Origin: Pseudorasbora parva
Lineage: Eukaryota; Chordata; Actinopteri; Cypriniformes; Gobionidae
Assembly: GCF_024679245.1 (NCBI RefSeq)
Contig: NC_090182.1
Coordinates: 35,425,047-35,489,046 of the forward strand
Reading direction: 5' to 3'
DNA length: 64,000 bases
Shown here: one piece after another, positions 1 through 11,978 of the stretch
How positions within the stretch are numbered: position 1 is the first letter of the stretch
How the letters are laid out: every line of letters starts with the position of its first letter
Position numbers and translations under genes: made by a program
The notes under the pieces: generated by a model
The model's database searches: none
Told to the model about the DNA's origin: nothing
What the model saw: only the letters and a program-made list of their open reading frames with translations

Positions 1-1104
1 TTATACTTGAATTATATCGTCGTATTTTTGTCTTTGAAGGTGTGCATGTGTGAAGTGCAGTTGTGCACGTGTGTGTGTGTGTGTGTTTACGCGTGGTTTG
101 TGTAGACAATTGTAACGTTAGTAAGCGGACTGGTTTTGCACGGCAGGCTAAGTTAGTGTTTACATAGAAAGACACAGAATAGTAGTAGCATTCCGCCCCC
201 ATTAACGTCAAAGGGACGCATGATCGCAAAAAACTTGCCGAAACTTATGACTAACCGGAAGTAGTATTTTTGACAAAGAAATACTCCATCAAACGTCCAC
301 CTTAACTTTTGAAACTTTGTCCATGTTTAGTATGGGAATCCATGTCTTTAACAGTGTAAAAAGATCAGTATGCATGAAACAGCATTTTAAACAAAATACA
401 AAAAAAATAAAGAAACAGCTTAAATAATAATCATATACATATAAACAAAACAAATACCAGCAGGGCTGAGGCTCCCAATGGCGGGAATCAATGGAGATGG
501 GGGTTCTACAAGAGCACACTTCCACGCACACACACCCGTGCACTCTAGTCACACTAGCAAATACTCAAAGGTGTACACCGCACACGATGAAGAACCACCA
601 CCACCACAAGGAAGAACCATCCACCCATGGGACCTCAGCTCCTGCAGTAAAAAAAAATGAAAACACATTAAAAATAAACTTTAGACAAAAATATGAATCA
701 AAACTAATGCAGCCGCTCCTCACATAAAATGGTAGAAAGCAGGGAGAACATGGAAGAGCAACAATGACCTTATTATCAAAGAGTTTAATCACAGGAATGG
801 ATTATAGCAATACTCAACAAGATACACACATTGAGCTGCATCAGAAACAATGAAAAATCAAAAACAAAGAAAATCAGAGGACTGGTTGACCTCTTCTAAA
901 AACGAAGAGAGCTACCCAGGCCTCCCAAACAAACCAAAAAGCAGGGTACCAATACAACAAATCAGACAAGCAGTCCCCCTTTAGTTAGCATAGTTTCAGA
1001 TTCGTCTGCGCAACCGGATACAGTAGCGCATTAACAGCGCGGCGACGACAGCACACTATTACAGCGTAAAACGAGAGGGAGCATCCTGCAGCAGAAAAAA
1101 AAGA
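1..1104. other. Unassigned left flank
   Basis: I see no gene here. A (GT)9 run lies at 69-86. The rest is AT-rich with scattered CA-rich stretches. The short open frames around 480-790 are low-complexity (His/Thr runs from CA-rich DNA) and occur on both strands at once, which argues against coding. Confidence 0.6.
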
Positions 1105-1629
1105 TGTTAATAATCAATATAATCCCCACTCAATTATAATTACAGTTAAAACACTTACCGTTGAGATCTTACACACACTAAACCACGTTAGAAGAACAGG
1201 TTTGTCACAGTCATACCCACTAAAAACACAATGGGGTGCGGGAAATCATACCTATTTTGGTATGCAAAATACACGTTAAATCCACACAACTATACAAATC
1301 CCCTCAAGCCAGTGGTTTAAAACATACCTGAGAGGTGAACAGACAGACTCGGCAGACACAAAGGACTCAGATTTCAGCTAGCCGCACGACAAAACACCAG
1401 CACTCAGTTACACTACAGCAAAGGCGATTTAAAAGTAGTACACATCAACAATTTCCAGGATATTTCCTATCAGAACATAGCACGCTTACCTCCAGACATT
1501 GGCGAAACAGCACAACAAAGGGGAAAAATGGACGTGACGCATCCCAGGTAACAACCAATCAGCCTTTAAATAGGACAATACTGATTGCTGATTGGTGGGC
1601 ACTGCTGTCAATCACCTAATCCTGTTACA
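1105..1629 (-). repeat. 3' LTR (minus-strand sense)
   Basis: This 525-bp repeat matches 3198-3722 with only a few differences, for example AGTAGT against AGTTGT near the middle. The polypurine-like tract abuts its right edge. Confidence 0.75.
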
Positions 1630-1842
1630 TTCCACCCCAAGTTTCTGCAACGTCGCCCCGACGGTGAATCAAACCATTCCACCTGGGACTCAGTTCCAAG
1701 GTCAAAACAAGGTACCAACTACACTAGTCACTATGCTGGACACTGAACCTGCTCCCACGGCTCAAGGGAGGTGGTGCATATTCAAGTGCTGACCTGCCGT
1801 ACTCCTCCCAGTGCTTCTCACCACTGCAGCATTTGCAGGAAG

Positions 1843-2580
1843 ACTCCTCATGCCACCTGGGAATATGACATGGATTATGACCTCAGCCTAACATGACTCA
1901 CGAAGACTGGTCACTCATTCAATACACGGGTTCCTCATGCCAACTAGAAATGTGACATGGACTGCAACCTCAGCCTACCATGACTCACGAAGACTGATCA
2001 CTCATTCAATACACAGGTTCCTTATGCCAACTGGGAATATGACATGGACTGCAACCTCAGCCTACCATGACTCACGAAGACTGGTCACTCATTCAATACA
2101 CGGGTTCCTCATGCCAACTGGGAATATGACATGGACTGCAACCTCAGCCTACCATGACTCACGAAGACTGATCACTCATTCAATACACAGGTTCCTCATG
2201 CCAACTGGGAATATGACATGGATTATGACCTCAGCCTAACATGACTCACGAAGACTGGTCACTCATTCAATACACGGGTTCCTCATGCCAACTGGGAATA
2301 TGACATGGACTGCAACCTCAGCCTACCATGACTCACCAAGACTGGTCACTCATTCAATACACGGGTTCCTCATGCCAAATGGGAATATGACATGGACTGC
2401 AACCTCAGCCTACCATGACTTATGAAGACTGGTCACTCATTCAACACATTTCTTCCTCATGTCACCTGGGAATATGACATGGATTATGACCTCAGCCTAA
2501 CATGACTCATGAAGACTGGTCACTCATTCAACACATTTCTTCCTCTTGTCACCTGGGAATATGACATGGACTGCGATCAC
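1843..2580. repeat. Minisatellite, 9 copies of an 86-88-bp unit
   Basis: The marker GACATGG recurs at about 1867, 1953, 2041, 2127, 2215, 2302, 2388, 2475 and 2563. Units share blocks such as CTCATGCCAACTGGGAATAT and CACTCATTCAATACA. The variants come in subtypes (GGACTGCAACC against GGATTATGACC) that alternate, which suggests higher-order duplication. A 100-codon open frame spans part of it, but it starts without an ATG-context signal and is simply the repeat translated. Confidence 0.9.
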
Positions 2581-3197
2581 GTACCCCCCTCCCCCAAGGC
2601 ATGCCCTCTCTTTCCCAACGAAGAGCGTCGCTGTGAATGTCAAACAATGTGGCAGTGGGTTGCTGATGCACAAATTGCTCAAGTTCTCGCTAAAGTGCAC
2701 AATCGTTAAAATGCTCAAACTGGTCTCTTAGCAACATTTCGGCGTTTGGCATGCCATGAGATGACCAAATTTTAACTTTTTCCAGAAGACTAACCAGGAC
2801 CCAGGAGAACTCCACTAGCATCTCCCCATCCTGTTGTCCTCTAGAAAAAAAACGACTCCCGGAGCGCCACATAAGACTTTGTACAACCGTACAATTCACG
2901 CAATACCTGAACAATTTAATACGGATCCTCCCTCTCGTTCCAAAAGATCAAATTTAAAAAAAAAATGTTTTAAAGAAAGGAGCCTGATCAGCTGCAGACA
3001 GATGGTGACACCACATACAAGTCTGGGCCTCTCGCACCCAGCCATTGACTTAACTCACAATTCGTCCTCCATACTGCACTTGCACACGCAAAGAGGGACT
3101 GCTGTTGTCTGGCTCCTAACAAAAAAACACTACAAAAAAACAAATATACAAAACTCACATCTCTATACTACACAAGAGGGAACCCTGCCGAAAAAGA

Positions 3198-3722
3198 TGT
3201 TAATAATCAATATAATCCCCACTCAATTATAATTACAGTTAAAACACTTACCGTTGAGATCTTACACACACTAAACCACGTTAGAAGAACAGGTTTGTCA
3301 CAGTCATACCCACTAAAAACACAATGGGGTGCGGGAAATCATACCTATTTTGGTATGCAAAATACACGTTAAATCCACACAACTATACAAATCCCCTCAA
3401 ACCAGTGGTTTAAAACATACCTGAGAGGTGAACAGACAGACTCGGCAGACACAAAGGACTCAGATTTCAGCTAGCCGCACGACAAAACACCAGCACTCAG
3501 TTACACTACAGCAAAGGCGATTTAAAAGTTGTACACATCAACAATTTCCAGGATATTTCCTATCAGAACATAGCACGCTTACCTCCAGACATTGACGAAA
3601 CAGCACAACAAAGGGGAAAAATGGACGTGACGCATCCCAGGTAACAACCAATCAGCCTTTAAATAGGACAATACTGATTGCTGATTGGTGGGCACTGCTG
3701 TCAATCACCTAATCCTGTTACA
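3198..3722 (-). repeat. 5' LTR (minus-strand sense)
   Basis: This is the partner of 1105-1629 and has the same 525-bp length. Minus-strand transcription would start inside it. Confidence 0.75.
3658..3665 (-). promoter_or_regulatory. Putative TATA box of the LTR
   Basis: The minus strand reads TATTTAAA here, preceded by CCAATCAGC motifs that resemble CCAAT boxes. The same block is present in the other LTR. The call is by motif only. Confidence 0.35.
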
Positions 3723-5084
3723 TATGTAAATGGGGTGGTCAAGAAGATTTTCTTTTCTTCCACAGAAAGATCTTCATGAAAACATTTGAAGACCACGCAA
3801 GAAGAACAGGTTCAGCCACAGACTGTTTCATCCCATGAGGACTGGTTCAGTTCTGAATGGAAAGTGTTGAAGAAGTTTATGTAATGTGAGTTGTAAGACT
3901 TGAACTAATGTTAACAAATGAGACTTTATTGTAATGTATTAACTAACATGAACTAACAATGAGCAATATATTATTACAGTATTTATTAAACTTTGTCAAT
4001 TTTTAACGTTTAGTTCACCCAAAAATGTATGTTGTTAAAATGACCCTCATGTCGTTCCAAACCCATAAGACGTTCATTTATTTTCAGATTACGTGATTAC
4101 GTCATCCTTGGCACCTCGCAGAGCTGAGCAAGTTGAACAATTAAGGTTGAAAAGTATATTAATTTTTTTTAAATGACTGATCGTTTGACTAGATAAGACC
4201 CTATTCCTCATCTGGGATCACGCAGAGGGGCTATAAGGCCCTTTGAAATGGCGTTGATCTGGACCTTTAACATTTTGGTTGTAACTGAAAAGCATTATAT
4301 GATGAACAATCCTGGAATGTTTTCTTCAAGAAACTTAATTTCTTTTCCACTGAAAAAATAAAGACATGAACATCTTGGATGAGATGGGGGTGAGTAAATT
4401 ATCAGTCAGTGTTCAGTGTATTTTGTTGTTGTTTTTTGGGTTTTGTTTTTTTCCTGAGCAAAGTTCAGTTTGCTATCAAGTTGGAATTGTAAATTACTCA
4501 TGTGGAGTATAATTTGAGTGTTTCATTTTGTGTTGAAATAAAAGTGTTTCCATCACAAATTTGTGTATGTCATTGATTGAAATCATATATGGTTAGTATA
4601 TGCAGAGATGTTGTAATATTGACTGAAATCATGTATGATTATTGTATGTAGTTTATATGTATATTATATAAACTTGAAGAGCTAACACACCATTTCCCTA
4701 TTAAAAAAATATGAAATCTGTATAAAAAGCATATAAACAAATGACACAAAATATAAATAAATCCTATATGACTTTAATATGACTAGCATATGATTCAGTA
4801 TAAGAACTTTATATGATTTGTATATGAATATCATGTATTTTCTACTAATACCATATACCATTGCATACAGTTTACATGTAAAACTCATATAAGATTTTTG
4901 CATGATTCATACATGACCCAAACGTTTTCTGTGTGCTTTTTAGTATGAAATGGGCCATAAACGGTCTGATTTTGTGTATGACATATATGGGACTTACATT
5001 AAACATATAAGATAATTCTGACTGATTTAAGTAAGGAACATATATGGTCGCTATATATGAACCATATAGGTTTTTTTCATATGG
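3723..5084. other. Unassigned AT-rich stretch
   Basis: No gene is seen. 4560-5070 is rich in short ATATGA/TATATG words, as in a degenerate simple-sequence tract. A fragment of a common fish repeat lies at 4011-4083. Confidence 0.5.
4011..4083 (+). repeat. Fragment of the GTTCACCC-class dispersed repeat
   Basis: TAGTTCACCCAAAAATG is followed by ACCCTCATGTCGTTCCAAAC. This block is very common in cyprinid genomes. A second copy is at 58655-58725, and related tails occur at 32815-33070 and 20484-21145. I cannot assign the superfamily from this fragment alone. Confidence 0.6.
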
Positions 5085-6340
5085 GCGGTCACGACGCTTT
5101 GCTGCCCCAACTGGGGTACATCTGTATGATCCCGCTGATGTATTTCCTGGAAGCCTGGCTAGAGCTTCCCAGGTTATCCCAATGGCTTCCATCAGACTCG
5201 GCCACGCGATTCAGTTTACACCGTATCATCCCCGCTTCCGGGGTGTCTGTTATACCTTGCTGGGCTCCAATGCCCCTGCGGAGATGCGTGCGGAGATTGC
5301 TACTTTGCTGGCGAAGGATGCAGTCGAGATCGTCCCTCCAGCCAAGATGGAGTTTGGCTTCTGCAGCCTATACTTCATTGTACCCAAGAAAACCAGTGGG
5401 TTCCAACCAATCCTAGACCTGTGTGTCCTGATCTGATCAGTTTACAGGGTTTCATGCAGTATTTTGACAGCCTTTTCAAATGTGTTCGTCCAAAACCGAT
5501 TGGTTTGCAGCGATCGACCTAAAGGATGCGTACTTCCATGTCTCCATCCTTCCTCAACATAGACCAGTTCTATGGTTTGCTTTTGAGGGTTGGGCATATC
5601 AGTACACTGTTCTCCCATTCGGGAGCAGCCCTTGTGCCACTCAAGCAGCACAGGGTTCGCATCCAGAATTAACTCGACAACTGACTGATCCTGAACCACT
5701 CTCAGAGCAGGTGTGCAAAACACACAGACCTGGCACTCCGCCTTCGAGTACTCTGGGCCTTTGGGCCAACTGGGAAAAGAGCAAACCTTTGCCCAGTGCA
5801 GAGGATCTCTTTTCTCAGTATGGAGATCGACTCTGTTTCCATGTACGGGCAGCTTTCGAGCTAGCACGCTCAGGCATTGCTGATTTGCCTCCGTCAAATT
5901 GAGAGCAAGAGTACGGTTCCACTGAAGTTATTTCAGAGACTCCTGGGGCATATGGCATCTGCAGCTGTGGTTACGCTGCTCAGATTGCTTTGTATGAGAC
6001 TGCTTCAGCACTGTCTTTGCAATCGAGTTCCGAGGTGGGCATGGCAGAAGTAGAAGCTGTCCTATCTGCCCTGCAGAGAGCCCTCTTTGAGCCTTTGCGA
6101 TCAGTTGAGCTGTAGTTTCTGTCTATGAAGACAGCACTACTGATCACACTGGCCTCCATCAAGAAGGTAGGGGACCTGCAGGCATTTTTGGTTCATGAAG
6201 AGTGCCTGGAATTCGGGCCGGCTAACTCTCACGTGATCCTGAGACCCCGGCCTGGATATGTGACCAAGGTTCCAACCATTCCGTTCAGGGACCCGGTGGT
6301 GAACCTGCAAGCACTGCCTACGGAGGAGGCTTTGCTTATG
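5085..6340 (+). pseudogene. Decayed DIRS-type retrotransposon: reverse transcriptase and tyrosine recombinase remnants
   Basis: Translated fragments match the layout of fish DIRS-like retrotransposons, which replicate by reverse transcription and insert with a tyrosine recombinase. At 5085-5436 the RT N-terminal block is visible (AEIATLLAKDAVEIVPPAKM, then YFIVPKK, then PILDL). At 5500-5640 RT motif A is clear (FAAIDLKDAYFHVSILP, then VLPFG). The catalytic YLDD box maps to 5670-5681 but now reads stop-L-D-N, followed by another stop. 5760-5990 retains NWEKSK and LLGHMAS blocks in shifted frames. 6060-6330 matches the recombinase (SMKTALLITLASIKKVGDLQ, then CLEFGPANSHVILRPRPGY) but ends before the catalytic Arg/Tyr blocks. 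Several frameshifts, stops and internal deletions make it non-functional. Family assignment is from protein motifs I recognise. Confidence 0.8.
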
Positions 6341-7212
6341 GTTGTTTTCCTGTTAACGTCACGTCGTGTGTACGGACGTTCGTCATACTCGTTGGCTGGT
6401 TTTCATCCGGGACTTATGATTATTGGACTCGTGGTTGGTTCGAGTTCACCGGCTGTTGGCTGGCGTGTGATACTATTGCCTGCTTAACTCCGTTTGATCC
6501 TTCCCGTTATTTTTGTGAATCAGTGGTTGAGTGTAAAGTGTGTTGCTGGGCTAGCTGGCCCCACTTTGATTGTTTTGTTTGTTTATTATTTTTTGTAACT
6601 TGTTTATAAGTTTCTTTTTTTTATTTGTTTGTTTCATTTATTTAACCTCTTGTATGGAAGTCATTTTTTGCTGTTGATATACCAGAGGACTAGTTTAATT
6701 GTGATTTTCTTTCTGTGTGATTTGCCCACTGACTAAATCCTGGACGTGCTCGATCAAGTGGGCATTTCTGTTTCGTTATTGATTGTTGTGGATGGTTTTA
6801 TGATAATGTTTCTTCCATTTAAATGTTTATTTAGAGTTACTGTCTAACTGTTAGTCTTTACAGAACGAGTTGTTTATTAGACATTTATTTATTGTATTGT
6901 TTATTTTTGTGTATGTTTGTTTAACTTTTAAGTTTATTTCTTTTGTCCAGGTGCGGAGACGTGGCCAGTGGGAGCAGTGCCCCTTGCGGTGGTGGGTCCC
7001 TTGGTGTGTGCTGTGTTCACCGAGTGTGGTCGTTTCATTTGCAGTGCGTGTGTGAGGTTGACACGTGTGATTGGGGTGTTTCTTTTTGATGCTCATTGCC
7101 AGAGCTACTAGTCTCCCACTGGTAAGATTCCGCCCTGGGTGATTGTGTTGTTTTTTTATTTTATTGTGTTGTACTGTGTATTTTTGGTTGCTGTGAAGTT
7201 TGACTTAGTTTT

Positions 7213-7271
<59 letters not shown>

Positions 7272-7380
7272 TTGAGTTTTAAAGTAACAATAAAAATACT
7301 GTTTTTTTATCGGACCACTGTCTCTGGCTGATCCATCAATGAACTTGAGTGCCTGGTTAACATAAGATAACAAAATCTTT
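6341..7380. other. Unassigned T/G-rich stretch with a possible non-coding exon
   Basis: GC-richer segments alternate with T-rich ones. A segment at about 6951-7121 is bounded by CTTTTGTCCAG (acceptor-like) and CTG followed by GTAAGA (donor-like), and an AATAAA lies at 7289-7294 beyond the (GT)n tract. This could be the 3' part of a retroelement or an exon of a non-coding transcript. No protein is recognised. Confidence 0.3.
7213..7268. repeat. (GT)n microsatellite
   Basis: This is an uninterrupted run of about 28 GT dinucleotides. Confidence 0.95.
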
Positions 7381-8384
7381 GGGTGGAAGTCCCCTCGTGG
7401 CGTAGTCTGCTAATGTGTATCCCTCCTGCCACAAACCATTATAAACATATAATTTCTTGAGTAAAGAAAATGCTGTATTTAGCCTATTAAAAAAGTTCTT
7501 TATTTACCCTTACAAGATCACTGATTACGTTCTGCACTATGCTTTGTGTGTCGGAGGAGGGGCAGAGCTTTCCAGCCTGGGTGCAGAGTGCCGTCTGACG
7601 TGAGATGGGGTGCCATGTACGCACATACACACTGTGGTTCATCTCACATCTGATGACGCATCTATAATATGGGTTGTAACTTGAAAATAATGCTTTATGT
7701 ATGTTTCTGTGGATGATACAAGTTCTTGCTCCTCGGTGATTCATTACAACAGCGATACAAGAAAAAATGTTGGCAAAACGATCTCTCTCTGTAAACTTTA
7801 AACAATGCATGCGAACCCGCGTGTAGAGCCAGAAGACGCGAATGAGAACGCGCGCACTGATAGATCTGTCTCTGTGCACTCATCCGAAAGCGTGCACTCA
7901 TCACAGCGTGCAAATATTGAGTTATCTTTCAAGACTTGAGCTTAAACAGACAAACTTACACAAGAAGTATGTCAACATGTCCATCTTGATGAGTATCCTA
8001 GAAGACAAGCCTGTATATGACTTAATTCAGTCGAGAAAGACGACACATATCCCTGCATAAGGTCTTAAAGGGTCAGTAGCCTTCTGCTGTCTGATTAATG
8101 TCAAACAAAAAATAAGGACATCACTCACTGCTCTTGAGTGAATAACTTTTGTAAGTTTAATAAGAATTAATCTTTAATTTAAACTGTTAAATATGCAGTT
8201 ATTTTACATTGAATTACTTTATTTAATATATGTACCTGAAAACTAATATTAGACCTACCTGAAAAGCATTGTTTATTTTATTAGTAGTATCTTTGCTTGA
8301 TAGTATTTATTTGTGCTGCTGCTTGAATTTATATTATTTGTTCTTATTTTCTTTATTTTTATTTGACAGTATTCTATATCTTTT
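7381..8384. other. Unassigned stretch
   Basis: No gene or recognisable repeat is seen. A 130-codon minus-strand open frame at 7487-7879 overlaps a competing frame, is Cys/His-rich without a pattern, and has no recognisable domain, so I do not call it. Confidence 0.5.
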
Positions 8385-8485
8385 TTTCCTGAACATAGCA
8401 AATACCAAACCGTACTGAAACCATGGCCTTAAAACCGCGATACAAACCGATCCGTGAGCAATGTTTACCGTTACACCCCTAGTGT
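8385..8485 (-). repeat. hAT-like terminal fragment (GGGGTGTAACGG class)
   Basis: The stretch runs through ACCAAACCGTACTGAAACC and ends TTACCGTTACACCCCTA. On the minus strand this is TAGGGGTGTAACGGTAA, a common fish hAT-type end. Related ends appear at 40647 and 58962. The opposite end is not found. Confidence 0.45.
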
Positions 8486-8489
8486 AATG

Positions 8490-9773
8490 TATGTGAGGGA
8501 GTGCCACAAAATTTTGAACATTTTCAAAGGGTGCTATAAAAAAGGTTGGGTTGCTTTTCAAAAAGAGGTTTTCATTGTTTAAATATTTGTCAAATCCACT
8601 GACAGATGTAAAGGGTGACCAATAGCATTGCTTTATGATTTTTTTTAATTTATTTTTTTACAATTAATAATAATGTTCAGTTATAAATCACTTATTAATT
8701 AATTATGAACTAATCATTTACATACCATGATTATACATTCATAAATTATTAATAAATAATATGCTCAAATTTTATGAATGTTTTGTTTATTCAGTTATAA
8801 CTCATTTATAAATTGTCCCCTTGAAACCAAATCAATTTCTGTTCTGTTTTAAATAAAAATTCTGTTTTAGCAGACCTGCATTTGTGTGCTTTTGAACACA
8901 GACCAGCTTATACTGATCATTTACTAATGGTCTGTTCATAATTAACCATTGTTTATTGATATGATACTAAAACAATTTTGACAAAAATACTTCAATGATA
9001 TATGTTACAAATAAAGTATCATTTAATAACGCATCAAACATCTATTGATCTGTTTATTTATTTCATGATTTAATTATTTTTAAGATAACAGCACATTTGT
9101 AAATTGTTAAAATGTCATCTATTGATGTTAAGTGACAACTTATAACGTTATTGACAGCAACGAAATTAGGGGCATTAATATAAATATTTGGCAGGAATAG
9201 CAAGCCTATGCTAGTAGGCTAATCTGAATTTAACCAGGGTAGATCTCGACACACTGACAAATTGAAAAGTAGATCTTTGTTCAAAAAAGGTCGGGCACCC
9301 CTGGCATAACGTATAATCACATATAAAAATAATAAAGTAAGTGTATCATTACATTAAAATCCATTTGCCTTGTAAATTACATTTTTCATGTACCATGCTG
9401 CATGATGGAGAGATCTGGTGGGAAAACATGGTAATTAAGTGTGCCCGAGGCATTGATTATGCGATAATATGCATCAAAATGGTTTGTCTTATCTATTGAA
9501 GGAGAATGTTGTAAGCTGCGGCACTTGTCACCAGACAAGGCAAGCAATAAACTCAGCTCCTGTTGGGATAAATTATAATAAATACAAGCCAGCCTGTTCT
9601 CTACAACGTGCAATTTTCATACATCACAGAGAACTATCTTCAGCCCTGTTCTCTCCCAAAACTCAGCAGCGCTCAGAAAAACATGCTAACTCAGTTTTTT
9701 CTCTGTTCTAAGGTACTTTCATATGAAAGAATGATGAAGAGTACAACACATAAACCTTATGTATTAAAAATGC
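8490..9773. other. Unassigned AT-rich stretch
   Basis: 8640-9060 is composed of TAATTTATGAA-type words similar to 45040-45770, and probably belongs to the same palindromic AT-rich element class as 52755-54872. 9238-9304 ends AAAAAGGTCGGGCACCCCTGG, which reads as the CAGGGGTGCCCGACC end of a hAT-type element on the minus strand. 9320-9773 shows nothing recognisable. Confidence 0.4.
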
Positions 9774-10064
9774 TTGTCTGGCCGTAATTCAAGTGAATCC
9801 GACGTACATAAACTGTACAGGGACATTTTTGATGAAATTCAGCCAAGGCTATATGACACGCATTCCAGTCCATTCAACCGTTTTGGACTTGGCTGTGTTG
9901 TGCGCCAGCACACCACAGCTAATACTGAGGGGGGACCGGTGTCCCCCTCTCAGTATTATTCTTGTTCATGTGGCTGGAAGCGCATAACCTCATATCCATT
10001 AAAACTTAATGATGACAATATCGTTTGCCACTTATCAGGAGAATCTGAATGGCTGTCACTTTAA
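9774..10064 (+). other. Open frame with protein-like composition, possible exon
   Basis: This 96-codon frame has balanced composition with Cys, Trp and Gly spread as in a folded protein (for example YYSCSCGWKRIT, 81-92 region of the reading). It opens at a TTG, not an ATG. I see no clear 3' splice site before it, and it ends in a TAA after SEWLSL. A near-palindrome (9921-9957) sits inside the frame, which makes constraint on coding doubtful. I do not recognise a family. It may be an exon of an unknown gene or retroelement, or chance. Confidence 0.2.
9921..9957. repeat. Near-perfect hairpin
   Basis: The left arm AATACTGAGGGGGGA (9921-9935) pairs with TCCCCCTCTCAGTATT (9942-9957), with one bulged base and a 6-nt loop containing ACCGGT-like sequence. 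Confidence 0.8.
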
Positions 10065-10760
10065 ATGTGACAGCTGAACTTATCGGCAAAGCATCTATCC
10101 CCTTGCTGACAGTAATTGCCCTCCTGCAATTGTTATTCTGCCTGCAACTTTGGCAGCCAAACATGACAGTAAATTCCTAGAAGAAAGAGAAAAAAGTTAT
10201 CGAAATGGGCTTTTTCAGGCTTGTTTTCCAAGTCCTTCAGCTTTTTATTCTCAGCTCGTATATGAACTGCTTTTTCAGAATATTTCCCTGTCTGTGATGC
10301 CTTAAGATGTATGGTCTTAATTTGCTTTTTCTTTCTACATAATTTAATGAAGATTTTTTTTTTTTTTTTTTTTTTTTATGAAATAGGTGGTTTAGATTTG
10401 TAGATTTTTTTAAAAGTAAGTGTTTGGTGGCCCTGAGGGCACAATGCAACACCACTGGCAAAACAAACACAAGTTGGGGACACAAAGTAAACATTCTTGA
10501 TATGTTCTATGCACATTTTTACAAATTAAAACCAAGATTGTGGTCTTGTGAGGCCCTAGAGCACTATTCTAAATGTCCCCATCCTTCCTGCCACAACAAG
10601 ATGCAGTGCTCAAATAAGGAAAATATATCACAAACATGCAAAATAAGGTATGGATATTAATTAGAATAACTGTACATAACATTTCTCTAGGTAGCATTTT
10701 TCTTTTTAATTTAATTTAATTTACTAAAATAAAAATAAATATGAATATGACCTAGAAATA
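10065..10760. other. Unassigned stretch
   Basis: No gene is seen. A T-homopolymer of about 25 nt lies near 10353-10377. Confidence 0.5.
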
Positions 10761-11176
10761 TACACTATATTACTAAAAGTATCAGGACACACTTTCAAAT
10801 CATTGAATTTAGGTGTTCCAATCACTTCCATGGTCAGATATGTATAAAATCAAGCAACTAGAAATGCAGAAACTTCTACAAACATTTGTAAAAGAATGGG
10901 CCGCTCAGTGAATTCAAGCACGGTACCGTGATAGGTTGCCGTACAATAAGTCCATTGTTATATAGTGGCCTGCACAGTCAATTACTGACCTCAACCCACA
11001 AAAAAATTCCCATAAACGCACTCTTAAACCTTATGGAAAGCCTACCCAGAAGAGTTGAAGCTGTTATAGCTGCAAAGGTTGGGTTAACTCCATATTAAAC
11101 CCTACGAATTAAGAATGGGATGTCATTCAATTTCATGTAAATGCAGGTGTCCCAAAACTTTTAGCAATATAGTATA
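10761..11176. mobile_element. Tc1/mariner-like non-autonomous element
   Basis: The left end TACACTATATTACTAAAAGT and right end ACTTTTAGCAATATAGTATA are inverted copies, each with TA at the edge. The interior (about 415 bp) keeps recognisable but broken pieces of a Tc1-type element, for example GGTGTTCCAATCACTTCCATGG and AAAGAATGGGCCGCTC, and no open transposase. It is an internally deleted copy. Confidence 0.75.
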
Positions 11177-11522
11177 TTTAAAAAAATTACATAAACACAA
11201 CAAAATAAATTAAGCTTACTAGAATTATAATGAAAACAGAAAATATATATAAAAAAACACATTCAATATATTGTAAATATAATATAAATACATATTAATG
11301 AGAGGACGTGCCCTCTGATGATTTTCATCTAATTGCTGAGCTAAATAATACAATTGCGGTGCTAAAAATGTTTTTTTTTTCATGACTTTTCAAAGCTGTA
11401 TGTTCTGTGAATAAAACAAAACGTTGTGTGTTATTATTTTCACCATTAGTCTCGCACACATTTCTCATCTGACTGCACTAACTGCCAACACTCACAGGTA
11501 CATTTAGAGCTTTCCTAAAACT
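11177..11522. other. Unassigned AT-rich stretch
   Basis: Nothing recognisable is seen. Confidence 0.5.
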
Positions 11523-11978
11523 AAGGCTTTGTTCAGACGATCAGTTTTAATGCATTTTTGTGTAATCTGATAAGAATTAGCAAAAATCACATGAAATGCT
11601 AATGTTTACAAATCAATTTGTGTGGATGTGTAACATGCATGTGTGGTTTGAAATTCTATTCAAATCACATTTCTGAAAATACAATTCTGAAAGTCCAGTG
11701 CAGCGGCTGCACAATGTCATGTTGCAAATAAAGCAACAACTGCATTGCAAACCCCTCTGTGTTGTGGTTGTTGCTACTGTTTTTGGCTTAAGCCTATCAA
11801 TGCAACATCATGGCCATAGAAAGCAATGCAGATATCCTGGAAAACAAAAGAGCTGCATGGATACACAAATCAGATCTGAGGAGTTGCGTTATACATTTTG
11901 GACAATAATAATTTTATATCAGATTCCAATTGGCTATACAAATAATCAGATTTTGGCTGACAGTGTGAAAGTAGCCTA
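11523..11978. mobile_element. Possible MITE with GGCTACTTTCACACTG-type ends
   Basis: The left end AAGGCTTTGTTCAGACGATCAG resembles the reverse complement of the right end (TAGGCTACTTTCACACTGTCAG). The interior has ATCAGATTCCAATTGG-like words inverted relative to the left side. I found no clean target duplication. Confidence 0.45.

Larger units (their letters stand above)
1105..3722 (-). mobile_element. Non-autonomous LTR element without coding capacity
   Basis: Two nearly identical 525-bp direct repeats bracket about 1.57 kb. Each begins TGTTAATAATC and ends CTGTTACA on the plus strand. On the minus strand they read TGTAACA to TTAACA, the TG..CA form of LTRs. Minus orientation is supported by a purine-rich tract (CTTGGGGTGGAA, 1630-1641) directly against the downstream LTR, and by a TATTTAAA box with CCAAT motifs in the LTR. 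The interior encodes no gag or pol. It holds an 86-88-bp minisatellite and unassigned DNA. I could not find a convincing primer-binding site or a target-site duplication (flanks AAAGA and TATGT). The low divergence between the LTRs suggests a fairly young insertion. It resembles a TRIM/LARD-type element whose autonomous partner is unknown. Confidence 0.75.

Noticed and set aside
1937..2239. 100-codon open frame in the minisatellite
   Set aside because: It is the 86-88-bp repeat read through. The peptide repeats with the DNA unit and has no domain.
5442..5897. 151-codon minus-strand frame opposite the DIRS remnant
   Set aside because: It is the antisense shadow of recognised reverse-transcriptase sequence.
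7487..7879. 130-codon minus-strand frame
   Set aside because: Composition is irregular, other frames overlap, and no splice context or family is recognisable.
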